Positions 43,452-51,792 of a stretch of 64,000 nt of DNA are shown one piece after another. A program made the position numbers and the translations under genes. Every line of letters begins with the position of its first letter. The first letter of the stretch is position 1. The notes under the pieces were generated by a model. It ran no database searches. It saw only the letters and a program-made list of their open reading frames with translations, and was not told the DNA's origin. Source of the DNA: Rhodanobacter denitrificans (GTDB taxonomy: Bacteria; Pseudomonadota; Gammaproteobacteria; Xanthomonadales; Rhodanobacteraceae); assembly GCF_000230695.2 (NCBI RefSeq), contig NC_020541.1, positions 1,302,001-1,366,000 of the forward strand, in the 5' to 3' direction.

Positions 43452-43486
43452 GGCTCTCCTCCCTCCGCTCGCAGGGGGAGGGAGCA
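43452..43486. repeat. CTCCCTC/GAGGGAG hairpin element (copy 2)
   Basis: Pyrimidine-rich CTCTCCTCCCTC is followed by GCAGGGGGAGGGAG, which can form an imperfect hairpin. It belongs to the same C/G-rich family as 26761 and 49602. It lies between the feo operon and rpsT. Confidence 0.5.
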
Positions 43487-43498
43487 AGACGCGGGCAC

Positions 43499-43522
43499 GA
43501 AAAAGCCGGCTTGCGCCGGCTT
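43499..43522 (-). terminator. rpsT terminator
   Basis: AAGCCGGC (43503-43510) pairs with GCCGGCTT (43515-43522) around a four-base loop. On the minus strand the hairpin is followed by a T-run (A bases 43500-43504). Confidence 0.85.
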
Positions 43523-43550
43523 CTTCTTGTCACGCGGGTCGCGCCCCAGC

Positions 43551-43814
43551 TTACGCCAGTTCGCGGATCTTCGCGTTGAGGCGGCTCTTGTGGCGGGCGG
43601 CCTTGTTCTTGTGGATCAGGCCGCGGGCGGCGTAGCGATCCATCACCGGCTGGGCGACGGTGAACGCGGCGACGGCGCCGGCCTTGTCCTTGGCCTCGAT
43701 GGCCTTGACGACCTTCTTCAGGGCGGTGCGGACCATGGAACGTGCGCTGATGTTGCGCAGGCGGCGCTGTTCGGACTGGCGCGCGCGCTTCTTCGCGGAC
43801 TTGATGTTGGCCAA
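43551..43814 (-). CDS. rpsT: 30S ribosomal protein S20
   Basis: The 87-residue protein is of exactly the usual S20 length if the TTG at 43814 is the start (M)[21 protein letters not shown] lies about seven bases upstream on the minus strand. E. coli rpsT also uses UUG, where the weak start takes part in autoregulation. S20 binds 16S rRNA early in 30S assembly. It is divergent from murJ and has its own promoter and terminator. Confidence 0.96.
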   Translation of the reverse strand: MANIKSAKKRARQSEQRRLRNISARSMVRTALKKVVKAIEAKDKAGAVAAFTVAQPVMDRYAARGLIHKNKAARHKSRLNAKIRELA

Positions 43815-43861
43815 GGTAGAACTCCGGGATGCAGTGTTGGGTTGGGTGGAAAAAGACGCCA

Positions 43862-43890
43862 ATTATGCGGTCGATTCGCCGGTGCGTCAA
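43862..43890 (-). promoter_or_regulatory. rpsT promoter
   Basis: On the minus strand TTGACG (43885-43890) and CATAAT (43862-43867) are separated by 17 bases. Transcription would start near 43855, about 40 bases before the TTG start codon. Confidence 0.8.
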
Positions 43891-44036
43891 TCACTTGGGC
43901 GGCAGCGCCCCCGGCCGGCGTGGCGCGCGGCAGCGCTGATGCCGGTATTTTGCCATATCCGGGTTGTGATCCTGCCCCGGCGGGCTGTCAAACTGTGCGC
44001 CCCGTGTGATCGACGCCGAAGGTAGAACAGCCGCTC

Positions 44037-45647
44037 ATGAAGTCACCCAGCATGCTCCGCGGGCTGCTCTCGTTCAGCAGCATGACGATGGTTTCGCGGG
44101 TGCTCGGCCTGGTGCGCGACATGTCGATCAACGCCGCGTTCGGCGCCAACGGCGCCACCGACGCGTTCTGGGTGGCGTTCCGCATCCCCAACTTCATGCG
44201 CCGGCTGTTCGCCGAGGGCTCGTTCTCCACCGCCTTCGTGCCGGTTTTCACGGAAGTGAAGGAAAAGGGCAGCCACGCGCAGCTGAAGGAACTGATGGCG
44301 CGGGTGTCGGGCACGCTGGGCGGGGTGCTGTTGCTGATCACCGCGCTGGGCATCCTGTTCGCGCCGCAGGTGACGGTGCTGTTCTCGCCCGGCGCGATCG
44401 ATGAACCGCAGAAGTTCGAGCTGACCGTCGAGCTGCTGCGGCTGACCTTCCCGTTCCTGTTGTTCGTGTCGCTGACCGCGCTGTCCGGCGGCGCGCTGAA
44501 CAGCTTCCACCGCTTCGGCCTGCCGGCGCTGACCCCGGTGATCCTCAACCTGTGCATGATCGCCGGCGCGCTGTGGCTGTCGAAGCGGCTGCAGACGCCG
44601 ATCATGGCGATGGGCTGGGCGATCCTGGCGGCCGGCATCCTGCAGTTGCTGTTCCAGTTGCCGGCGCTGCGACAACTCGACCTGCTGACCCTGCCGCGCT
44701 GGGGCTGGAGCCATCCCGAGGTGCGGAAAATCATGCGGCTGATGGTGCCGACCCTGTTCGGCTCGTCGGTGGCGCAGATCAACCTGCTGTTCGACACGGT
44801 GATCGCCTCGCTGCTGGTGGTCGGCTCGCAGAGCTGGCTGTCGCAGGCGGACCGCTTCCTGGAGCTGCCGCTGGGCGTGTTCGGCGTGGCGCTGGGCACG
44901 GTGATCCTGCCGTCGCTGTCGCGCCATCATGTCAGCACCGATACCGCGGGCTTCTCGCGCGCGCTGGACTGGGGCCTGCGCGTCACCCTGCTGATCGCGG
45001 TGCCGGCGATGTTCGCGCTGATGCTGCTGGCCGGGCCGCTAGTGGCCACGCTGTTCCAGCACGGCCACTGGAGCGCGCACGACACGCACATGGCGACCTT
45101 GTCGATCACCGCGCTGAGTTTCGGCCTGCCCGCGTTTGCGCTGGTCAAGGTGCTGCTGCCGGCGTTCTATGCGCGGCAGGACACGCGCACGCCGGTGCGC
45201 GCAGCGGTGGCCTCGTTGCTGGCGAACATGCTGTTGAACCTGGTGTTCCTGGCGCTGCTGTTCGAGCTGTGGGCACCGGTGGAACTGAAACGGCTGCCCT
45301 GGCTGGACGGCCTGGCCCGCTTGCCCGGCCTGCACATGGCGCTGGGCCTGGCCAGCGCAGTGGCGGCCTACGTGAACTTGGGGCTGCTGTGGCACTGGTT
45401 GAAGAGGGCCGGCGTGTACCAGCGCCAGCCGGGCTGGTCGCGGCACCTGCTGCGGCTGGCGGTGGCCTGCGCGGTGATGGTGGCGCTGTTGCTGCTGGGC
45501 CGCTGGCTGTGGCCGAACTGGACCCACGGCGTGCCGGTGCTGACCCGGTTGTGGCACCTGGCCGTGCTGGTGCTCGCCGGCGGAGCCGGCTATGTGGCCG
45601 TGCTGTTCGCCGGCGGCTTCAGCCTGCGCGACCTGCGGGCGGCGTGA
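44037..45647 (+). CDS. murJ: lipid II flippase MurJ
   Basis: This 536-residue polytopic inner-membrane protein of the MOP superfamily has about 14 helices. Characteristic parts are FSSMTMVSRVLGLVRDMSIN, DAFWVAFRIPNFMRRLFAEG (with essential Arg positions) and GSFSTAFVPVFTE, with QADRFLELPLGVFGVALGTV further on. MurJ flips lipid-linked peptidoglycan precursor. It is upstream of ribF in the conserved rpsT/murJ/ribF/ileS/lspA/ispH neighbourhood. Confidence 0.95.
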   Translation: MKSPSMLRGLLSFSSMTMVSRVLGLVRDMSINAAFGANGATDAFWVAFRIPNFMRRLFAEGSFSTAFVPVFTEVKEKGSHAQLKELMARVSGTLGGVLLLITALGILFAPQVTVLFSPGAIDEPQKFELTVELLRLTFPFLLFVSLTALSGGALNSFHRFGLPALTPVILNLCMIAGALWLSKRLQTPIMAMGWAILAAGILQLLFQLPALRQLDLLTLPRWGWSHPEVRKIMRLMVPTLFGSSVAQINLLFDTVIASLLVVGSQSWLSQADRFLELPLGVFGVALGTVILPSLSRHHVSTDTAGFSRALDWGLRVTLLIAVPAMFALMLLAGPLVATLFQHGHWSAHDTHMATLSITALSFGLPAFALVKVLLPAFYARQDTRTPVRAAVASLLANMLLNLVFLALLFELWAPVELKRLPWLDGLARLPGLHMALGLASAVAAYVNLGLLWHWLKRAGVYQRQPGWSRHLLRLAVACAVMVALLLLGRWLWPNWTHGVPVLTRLWHLAVLVLAGGAGYVAVLFAGGFSLRDLRAA

Positions 45648-45677
45648 ACCCGCGTGCCCGACCGTTATACTCACGCG

Positions 45678-46631
45678 ATGATGAGACTTTCCAGGGATGT
45701 CGCAGGCCCTTGCCTGGCGCCGCGCGGCAGCGTCATCGCGGTCGGCGCGTTCGACGGCCTGCACCGCGGCCACCAGGCCTTGCTGGCCCAGGTGCGCGAG
45801 CGCGCACAGGCGCTCGGCTGCAGCCCGGCGGTGGTGAGTTTCGAGCCGCTGCCGCGGGCGTTCTTCTCGCCCGAACCGGTGCCGCGGCTGTCCAGCGTGC
45901 GCGAGAAGCTGCGCGGCTTCGCCGCCGCCGGCATGGAGGAGACCCTGCTGCTGCGCTTCAACCGCGCGCTGACGGCGATGTTGGCCGAGGCATTCGTGCG
46001 GCGCGTGCTGGTCGAGCGGCTGGCTGCACGCGAGGTCTGGGTGGGCGGCGATTTTCGCTTCGGCCACGGGCGCGCCGGCGACGTGGCGCTGCTGGAGCGG
46101 ATGGGTGCGCAGTTCGGCTTTCGCGCCTGCGCCATGCCGACGATCCAGCTCGACGGCACCCGCGTCTCGGCCAGCCGGGTACGCGCCTTGCTCGGCGCCG
46201 GCGAGTTCGCCGGCGCCGAGCCGTTGCTGGGCCGGCCGTTCGTGATCGACGGCAAGGTGGAGTACGGCAACCAGCTCGGCCGCACGCTCGGCTATCCCAC
46301 CGCAAACATCCATCTGCAGCAGCGGGTCAGCCCGATCCAGGGCATCTTCGCGGTGCGCGTGGGGTTGGGCGAGGGCGAGTGCAGCTGGCCCGGCGTGGCC
46401 AGCCTCGGCGTGCGTCCCACCGTGAACGAGGTCAGCCAGCCGCTGCTGGAAGTGCACCTGTTCGACTTCGAGGGCGATCTGTACGGCCAGCGCATGGCGG
46501 TACAGTTCGTCGCCAAGTTGCGTGACGAGCAGAAGTTCGACGGATTGGAACCGCTCAAGGCGCAGATGGCGCTGGATGCGCGCCGGGCGCGCGAGCTGCT
46601 GGGCATGAACCCGCGGCTGGCCGAGGCGTGA
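45678..46631 (+). CDS. ribF: bifunctional riboflavin kinase/FAD synthetase
   Basis: This 317-residue enzyme makes FMN and FAD. The N-terminal nucleotidyltransferase domain has GAFDGLHRGHQALL and VWVGGDFRFGHGRAGD with SRVRALLGAG. The C-terminal flavokinase domain has GRPFVIDGKVEYGNQLGRT and GYPTANIHL. The start MMRLSRDVAGP at 45678 is chosen for family fit; ATG 45681 and GTG 45654 are alternatives. TATACT at 45666-45671 could be a -10 very close to the start, giving a very short leader or, if not used, transcription from murJ. Confidence 0.93.
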   Translation: MMRLSRDVAGPCLAPRGSVIAVGAFDGLHRGHQALLAQVRERAQALGCSPAVVSFEPLPRAFFSPEPVPRLSSVREKLRGFAAAGMEETLLLRFNRALTAMLAEAFVRRVLVERLAAREVWVGGDFRFGHGRAGDVALLERMGAQFGFRACAMPTIQLDGTRVSASRVRALLGAGEFAGAEPLLGRPFVIDGKVEYGNQLGRTLGYPTANIHLQQRVSPIQGIFAVRVGLGEGECSWPGVASLGVRPTVNEVSQPLLEVHLFDFEGDLYGQRMAVQFVAKLRDEQKFDGLEPLKAQMALDARRARELLGMNPRLAEA

Positions 46632-46728
46632 GGACGCGGGCATTCCGGCACGGGTCGAAATCGACTAACTTTCCCTTCTTTGCCTGCCATCTGGCGGGCG
46701 GCAACACCTCAGTGACGGCATCCAGGCC

Positions 46729-49590
46729 ATGACCCACGATTACAAGAACACGATCAACTTGCCGCAGACGGCGTTTCCCATGCGCGGCGATTTGCCGAAG
46801 CGCGAGCCGGGCTGGCTAGCGGAGTGGGCACGGGTCGATCGCTACGCGCAGATCCAGCAGAAGACCGCGCATCGCGACAGCGTGTTCGTGCTGCACGACG
46901 GCCCGCCGTACGCGAACGGCCCGATCCACATCGGCCACGCGGTCAACAAGATCCTCAAGGACATCGTGGTCAAGTCCAAGCTGCTGGCCGGCCAGCGCGC
47001 GCCGTACGTGCCGGGCTGGGACTGCCACGGCCTGCCGATCGAGATCGCGGTGGAGAAGAAATTCGGCAAGCCGGGCGACAAGCTCGACGCCGCCGCGTTC
47101 CGGCAGAAGTGCCGCGAGTACGCGACCGAGCAGGTCGATGCCCAGCGCGCCGATTTCAAGCGGCTCGGCGTGCTCGGCGACTGGGACCACCCGTATCGCT
47201 CGATGGATTTCCGCTTCGAGGCCGACATGCTGCGCGCGCTGGCGCGCATCGTCTCCAACGGCCACGTGGTGCGCGGCGCCAAGCCGGTGTACTGGTGCTT
47301 CGACTGCGCCTCGGCGCTGGCCGAAGCGGAGATCGAATACGGCGACAAGGTCTCGCCGGCGGTCGACGTGGCGTACGACGCGGTCGATCCGAACGCGCTG
47401 GTGGCGGCATTCGGCGTGGAGGCCGGCGACGCCATCGCCGCCATCCCGATCTGGACCACCACGCCGTGGACGCTGCCGGAAAGCCAGGCGGTATCGCTTG
47501 GTGCCGATCTGGAATACGCGCTGATCGAAGGTCCGTCGCGCGGCGGCCGGAGCGTGTTGTTGGTAGTCGCCAGCGCGCTGGTCGACAAGGCGGCGCAGCG
47601 TTACGGGCTGGAGCAGGCGGCCGTGCTGGGCCATGTCGAAGGCAAGGCGCTGGAAGGCTTGAAGCTGCGCCACCCGTTCTACCCGCGCGAGGTGCCGGTG
47701 ATCCTCGGCGAGCACGTCAGCGCCGAGGACGGCACCGGCGCGGTGCACACCTCGCCCGACCACGGCGTCGAGGATTTCGTGGTGGCGCGCGAGTACGGCA
47801 TCGGCCTGCTCAACTACATCGAGCCGCGCGGCACCTATCGCATCGACACGCCGGCCGCCGATCCGCTCGTGTTGGGCGGCATGCATATCTGGAAGGCGAA
47901 CGACGCCATCGTCGACCTGCTGCGCCAGCGCGGCGTGCTGCTGGCGTTCGCGAAGATCGAGCACAGCTACCCGAACTGCTGGCGGCACAAGACGCCGGTG
48001 ATCTACCGCACCACGCCGCAGTGGTTCATCTCGATGGAGCAGGCGCAGCTGCGCGAGACCGCGCTGACCTCGATCAAGAACGTGCGCTGGGTGCCGGGCT
48101 GGGGTGAGGAACGCATCGCCGGCATGGTCGCCGGGCGTCCGGACTGGTGCATCTCGCGCCAGCGCACCTGGGGCGTGCCGATCGCGCTGTTCGTGCACAA
48201 GGCCACGCAGGAGCCGCACCCGGATTCCGTCGCTCTGCTGGAGCAGGTTGCGCAGAAGGTGGAGCAGGGCGGCATCGACGCCTGGTTCACGCTGGATGCA
48301 GCCGAGCTGCTCGGCGCCGACGCGAACGACTACGAGAAAGTCACCGACGTGCTCGACGTCTGGTTCGATTCCGGCGTGACGCACTACGCGGTGATCGGCC
48401 AGCGCCCGGAACTGCAGCAGGGCACGGCGTCGCACTACAAGGTGATGTACCTGGAAGGCTCCGACCAGCATCGCGGCTGGTTCCAGTCCTCGCTGCTGAC
48501 CTCGTCGGCGATCCACGGCCGCGCGCCCTACGACGAAGTGCTTACGCACGGTTTCGCGGTGGACGCGAACGGCCGCAAGATGTCCAAGTCGCTGGGCAAC
48601 GTGGTGGCGCCGCAGAAGGTGATGGACACGCTGGGTGCCGACGTGCTGCGCCTGTGGGTGGCCTCGGCCGACTACCGCAACGAGATGACCGTCTCCGACG
48701 AGATCCTCAAGCGCGTCTCCGACACCTACCGGCGCATCCGCAATACCGCGAAGTTCCTGCTCGGCAACCTCGACGGCTTCGATCCGGCCAGGCACTTGTT
48801 GCCGGTGCAAGGCAGCGTGCTGCTCGACCAGTGGGCCGTGCAGCAGGCGTACGACGTGCAGCAGGCGGTCACCGCTGCGTACGAGCGCTACGACTATCCC
48901 GAAGTGGTGGCGCGCATCCAGAACTTCTGCACCAACGAGCTGGGCGCGCTGTACCTGGACATCACCAAGGACCGGCTCTACACCATGCCGACCGACAGCC
49001 GCGGCCGGCGCAGCGCGCAGAGCGCGATGTACCGCATCGTTGAGGCGCTGGTGCGCTGGTTGGCACCGATCCTCAGCTTCACCGCCGAGGAAATCTGGCA
49101 GGCGCTGCCGGGCGAGCGCGGCGACAGCGTGCTGTTCGAGACCTGGTACGACGGCCTCGCCGCCACCCAGAACTCGCCGGAGCAGCGCCGCTGGTGGGCC
49201 GACCTGCTGGCGATCCGCGACACCGCCTCGCGCGTGCTCGAGGGCATGCGCAAGGCCGAGCTGATCGGCGCCGCGCTGGAGGCGAAGCTGGCGATCCACG
49301 CCGACGAGGCCACGGTGGCGCGCTACGCCCCCGCGGCCAGTGAACTGCGGTTCTTCTTCATCACCTCCGAGGTGCGTCTCGATCTGGCCGGCGGCCAACC
49401 GGCCGACGCGGTGCTGACCGAGCTGGAGGGCGCCGACGCTTGGGTCTCGGCCACGGTCAGCGGCGCAGCCAAGTGCGTGCGCTGCTGGCATCGGCGCGAC
49501 GACGTGGGCAGCCACGCCGGGCACCCCGAGCTGTGCGGGCGCTGCGTCGGCAATGTCGAGGGACCCGGCGAGGATCGCCGCTGGTTCTGA
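46729..49590 (+). CDS. ileS: isoleucyl-tRNA synthetase
   Basis: This 953-residue class I synthetase has HIGH motif [17 protein letters not shown], editing domain with [17 protein letters not shown] and the [10 protein letters not shown] region, and activation loop [10 protein letters not shown]. The C-terminal zinc finger [13 protein letters not shown]...CGRC is present, as in the eubacterial (mupirocin-sensitive type) enzyme. It follows ribF by 97 bases and precedes lspA by 159 bases that hold a repeat element. Confidence 0.97.
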   Translation: MTHDYKNTINLPQTAFPMRGDLPKREPGWLAEWARVDRYAQIQQKTAHRDSVFVLHDGPPYANGPIHIGHAVNKILKDIVVKSKLLAGQRAPYVPGWDCHGLPIEIAVEKKFGKPGDKLDAAAFRQKCREYATEQVDAQRADFKRLGVLGDWDHPYRSMDFRFEADMLRALARIVSNGHVVRGAKPVYWCFDCASALAEAEIEYGDKVSPAVDVAYDAVDPNALVAAFGVEAGDAIAAIPIWTTTPWTLPESQAVSLGADLEYALIEGPSRGGRSVLLVVASALVDKAAQRYGLEQAAVLGHVEGKALEGLKLRHPFYPREVPVILGEHVSAEDGTGAVHTSPDHGVEDFVVAREYGIGLLNYIEPRGTYRIDTPAADPLVLGGMHIWKANDAIVDLLRQRGVLLAFAKIEHSYPNCWRHKTPVIYRTTPQWFISMEQAQLRETALTSIKNVRWVPGWGEERIAGMVAGRPDWCISRQRTWGVPIALFVHKATQEPHPDSVALLEQVAQKVEQGGIDAWFTLDAAELLGADANDYEKVTDVLDVWFDSGVTHYAVIGQRPELQQGTASHYKVMYLEGSDQHRGWFQSSLLTSSAIHGRAPYDEVLTHGFAVDANGRKMSKSLGNVVAPQKVMDTLGADVLRLWVASADYRNEMTVSDEILKRVSDTYRRIRNTAKFLLGNLDGFDPARHLLPVQGSVLLDQWAVQQAYDVQQAVTAAYERYDYPEVVARIQNFCTNELGALYLDITKDRLYTMPTDSRGRRSAQSAMYRIVEALVRWLAPILSFTAEEIWQALPGERGDSVLFETWYDGLAATQNSPEQRRWWADLLAIRDTASRVLEGMRKAELIGAALEAKLAIHADEATVARYAPAASELRFFFITSEVRLDLAGGQPADAVLTELEGADAWVSATVSGAAKCVRCWHRRDDVGSHAGHPELCGRCVGNVEGPGEDRRWF

Positions 49591-49601
49591 CCTTGACGTA
49601 A

Positions 49602-49714
49602 CTCCCTCCCCTGCAAAGCAGGGGAGGGCCGGGGAGGGGTAGGTTCTTGATCTGATCTCCCAAGGTCAAAAGCGAACCCCCTCCCAACCTCCCCCTGCGT
49701 TGCAGGGGGAGGAG
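49602..49714. repeat. paired C/G-rich hairpin element (copy 3) between ileS and lspA
   Basis: Two hairpins face each other: CCCTCCCCTGC/GCAGGGGAGGG (49604-49614 with 49618-49628, loop AAA) and CCTCCCCCTGC/GCAGGGGGAGG (49688-49698 with 49702-49712, loop GTT). The halves are roughly inverted copies. This almost fills the ileS-lspA gap. Confidence 0.8.
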
Positions 49715-49749
49715 CCGAAGATCGCCCCATCACCGAGTCCCCGCGCCCC

Positions 49750-50250
49750 ATGACCCCGAAACCCAACGCACTCCCCTGGCTCTGGCTGTCCGCCGCCGTC
49801 ATCGTGTTCGACCAGCTCAGCAAGTGGTGGGCGCTGCATGCCTTGCAGCCGGCGGGCATGCCGCATCCGGTGATCTCGGGTTTCCTGAACTGGACGCTGG
49901 CGTTCAATACCGGCGCCGCCTTCAGTTTCCTGGCCGATGGCGCCGGCTGGCAGCGCTGGTTCTTCGTGCTGCTGGCGCTGGTCATCGGCGCAGTGCTGGT
50001 GGCGTGGCTGGCGCGCACGCCGCGGCGCGACTGGCGCACCGCGCTGCCGCTGGCGCTGATCGTGGGCGGCGCGGTCGGCAACCTGATCGACCGCCTGCAC
50101 GCGGCCCAGGTCACCGACTTCATCCACGTGTATTTCCGCCAGTGGAGCTACCCGGTGTTCAACCTCGCCGATTGCGGCATCACGGTGGGCGCGGTGATGC
50201 TGATTGCGTTCGGCCTGTTCGCCGGCAAGCCCGGGAACGGCGTGCGATAA
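49750..50250 (+). CDS. lspA: lipoprotein signal peptidase
   Basis: This 166-residue inner-membrane aspartyl protease of four helices cleaves prolipoprotein signal peptides after lipidation. Catalytic Asp motifs are GNLIDRL and FNLADCGITVG; the N-terminal FDQLSKWWA block and LNWTLAFNTGAAFSFLADG are typical. It sits in the conserved ileS-lspA-ispH order. It ends close to a perfect 23-base inverted repeat. Confidence 0.95.
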   Translation: MTPKPNALPWLWLSAAVIVFDQLSKWWALHALQPAGMPHPVISGFLNWTLAFNTGAAFSFLADGAGWQRWFFVLLALVIGAVLVAWLARTPRRDWRTALPLALIVGGAVGNLIDRLHAAQVTDFIHVYFRQWSYPVFNLADCGITVGAVMLIAFGLFAGKPGNGVR

Positions 50251-50267
50251 TCTTCATTCTTGACGTG

Positions 50268-50325
50268 GGATCCCGCTGGCGGGCGATGCTCCTGAATTGA
50301 AAAGCATCGCCCGCCAGCGGGATCC
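50268..50325. repeat. perfect 23-base inverted repeat in the lspA-ispH gap
   Basis: Arm 50268-50290 and arm 50303-50325 are exact reverse complements, with a 12-base loop. The hairpin lies between the lspA stop and the ispH start region, ending 25 bases before the TTG start. It has no T-run. Confidence 0.9.
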
Positions 50326-50350
50326 TGCGGGATTTCGTATCGAGGTCGTC

Positions 50351-51313
50351 TTGGACATCCTGCTTGCCAACCCCCGTGGCTTCTGCGCCGGCGTCGATCG
50401 CGCCATCGCCATCGTCGAGCGCGCGCTGGAATCCTACGGCGCGCCGATTTACGTGCGGCATGAGGTGGTGCACAACCGCTACGTGGTCGACAAGCTGCGC
50501 GCGGACGGTGCGGTGTTCGTCGAGGAGCTGCACGAGGTGCCCGACGGTGCCACCGTGATCTTCAGCGCCCATGGCGTGTCGCAGGCGGTACGCGAGGAAG
50601 CCGGGCAGCGGCACCTGAAAGTGTTCGACGCCACCTGTCCGCTGGTCACCAAGGTGCACATGGAAGTGGCGCGGTTGGGCCGCATCGGCCGCAGCGTGGT
50701 GCTGGTCGGCCACGCCGGGCATCCCGAGGTCGAGGGCACCATGGGCCAGTGGAATCCGGCCCATGCCGGCGAGATATGGCTGGTGGAGTCGGTGGAGGAC
50801 GTCGCCGCGCTCGCGCCGAAATTTCCGCATGCGCTGTCCTACGTCACCCAGACCACGCTGTCGGTGGACGACACCAAGGCGATCATCGCAGCGCTGCGCG
50901 CGAAGTTCCCCGACATCGAGGGGCCGCGCAAGGACGACATCTGCTATGCCACGCAGAACCGCCAGGACGCCGTGCGCCGATTGGCCGGCGCGGTCGACCT
51001 GATGCTGGTGGTCGGCTCGGTCAACAGCTCCAATTCCAACCGCCTGCGCGAGCTGGCCGCGAAGCAGGGCGTGCGCGCGTTCCTGATCGATGGTGCCGAG
51101 CACATCCAGCGCGACTGGCTCGACGGCGTCAAGCGCATCGGCCTCACTGCCGGCGCCTCGGCGCCGGAAAAACTGGTGCGCGACGTGATCGCCCGGCTGC
51201 AGTCGTGGGGAGCCGGCGACGTGCGAGAGCTGGACGGCGAACCGGAAAACATCACCTTCGCCCTGCCGAAGGAACTGCGCGTGGTCGGCGGCAACGGCTC
51301 AGCCAGCTTCTGA
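50351..51313 (+). CDS. ispH: 4-hydroxy-3-methylbut-2-enyl diphosphate reductase
   Basis: This 320-residue [4Fe-4S] enzyme of the non-mevalonate isoprenoid pathway makes IPP and DMAPP. Cluster Cys are in [25 protein letters not shown] and [27 protein letters not shown] is the substrate loop. TTG at 50351 with GAGG five bases upstream gives the usual [10 protein letters not shown] start; a longer TTG start at 50297 would encode part of the inverted repeat and is rejected. Confidence 0.95.
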   Translation: MDILLANPRGFCAGVDRAIAIVERALESYGAPIYVRHEVVHNRYVVDKLRADGAVFVEELHEVPDGATVIFSAHGVSQAVREEAGQRHLKVFDATCPLVTKVHMEVARLGRIGRSVVLVGHAGHPEVEGTMGQWNPAHAGEIWLVESVEDVAALAPKFPHALSYVTQTTLSVDDTKAIIAALRAKFPDIEGPRKDDICYATQNRQDAVRRLAGAVDLMLVVGSVNSSNSNRLRELAAKQGVRAFLIDGAEHIQRDWLDGVKRIGLTAGASAPEKLVRDVIARLQSWGAGDVRELDGEPENITFALPKELRVVGGNGSASF

Positions 51314-51330
51314 CTCCCCCGCGTCGAATC

Positions 51331-51403
51331 CGTAGGAGCGCACCCCGTGTGCGATGCCCTTCGTCACGTGAGGGGAAAGCCGTCGCGCACGAGGCGCGCT
51401 CCA
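51331..51403. repeat. REP-like hairpin (copy 2)
   Basis: GTAGGAGCGCACC-type arm (51335-51356) faces a complementary arm (51381-51402) with four mismatches. The loop contains CTTCGTCACGTGA as in the copy at 9131-9196. It lies just behind ispH. Confidence 0.8.
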
Positions 51404-51430
51404 GCCCGAAGCGCGATGCGCTGTCCTGCG

Positions 51431-51475
51431 CAGCAAAAAGCCCCGGAAAGCGTGGCTTTCCGGGGCTTTTTGCTG
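51431..51475. terminator. bidirectional terminator between ispH and tRNA-Thr
   Basis: A 21-base perfect stem (51431-51451 with 51455-51475) around GTG has internal A5 and T5 runs, so it can terminate ispH on the plus strand and the tRNA gene on the minus strand. Confidence 0.92.
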
Positions 51476-51485
51476 CTGCGTCAAC

Positions 51486-51561
51486 TGGTGCCGGAGATAG
51501 GAATCGAACCTACGACCCCATCATTACGAATGACGTGCTCTACCAACTGAGCTACTCCGGC
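51486..51561 (-). tRNA. tRNA-Thr (anticodon CGT)
   Basis: The 76-base gene on the minus strand has acceptor stem GCCGGAG/CTCCGGC, D-arm GCTCAGTTGGTAGAGC, anticodon loop TTCGTAA (anticodon complement at 51526-51528), T-loop TTCGAAT, discriminator A and an encoded CCA. It reads ACG threonine codons. It closely matches the general layout of E. coli tRNA-Thr(CGU). Confidence 0.97.
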
Positions 51562-51573
51562 GGAGAACCGCGG

Positions 51574-51602
51574 ATTCTACGGGCCGCACCGCAGCGGCGC
51601 AA
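51574..51602 (-). promoter_or_regulatory. tRNA-Thr promoter
   Basis: On the minus strand TTGCGC (51597-51602) and TAGAAT (51574-51579) are 17 bases apart, immediately upstream of the tRNA. The remaining stretch up to 51792 holds no recognised gene, only a 7-base hairpin (51765-51771 with 51778-51784) just before the ribosome site of the next gene. Confidence 0.7.
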
Positions 51603-51792
51603 GCGATGACGACGGCATTTGCAGCGCGGGGTGGCCGTGAGACGATGGGTCCGGCCTTGCGTCCGGCGGCTGGGGGATGGCCGCCGCACCAGGGTGATCA
51701 GACGGGTTCAGGTTTTCCGACGCGCGGCCGATAACGAGACGACGGCGTGGGCCGTGCGGACAGGGAAAGTCTGAATCGACTTTCTTGGGGGC

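Noticed and set aside
50297..50350. A longer ispH start at TTG 50297.
   Set aside because: It would translate half of the 23-base inverted repeat; the family starts at the [10 protein letters not shown] block, with a ribosome site before TTG 50351.
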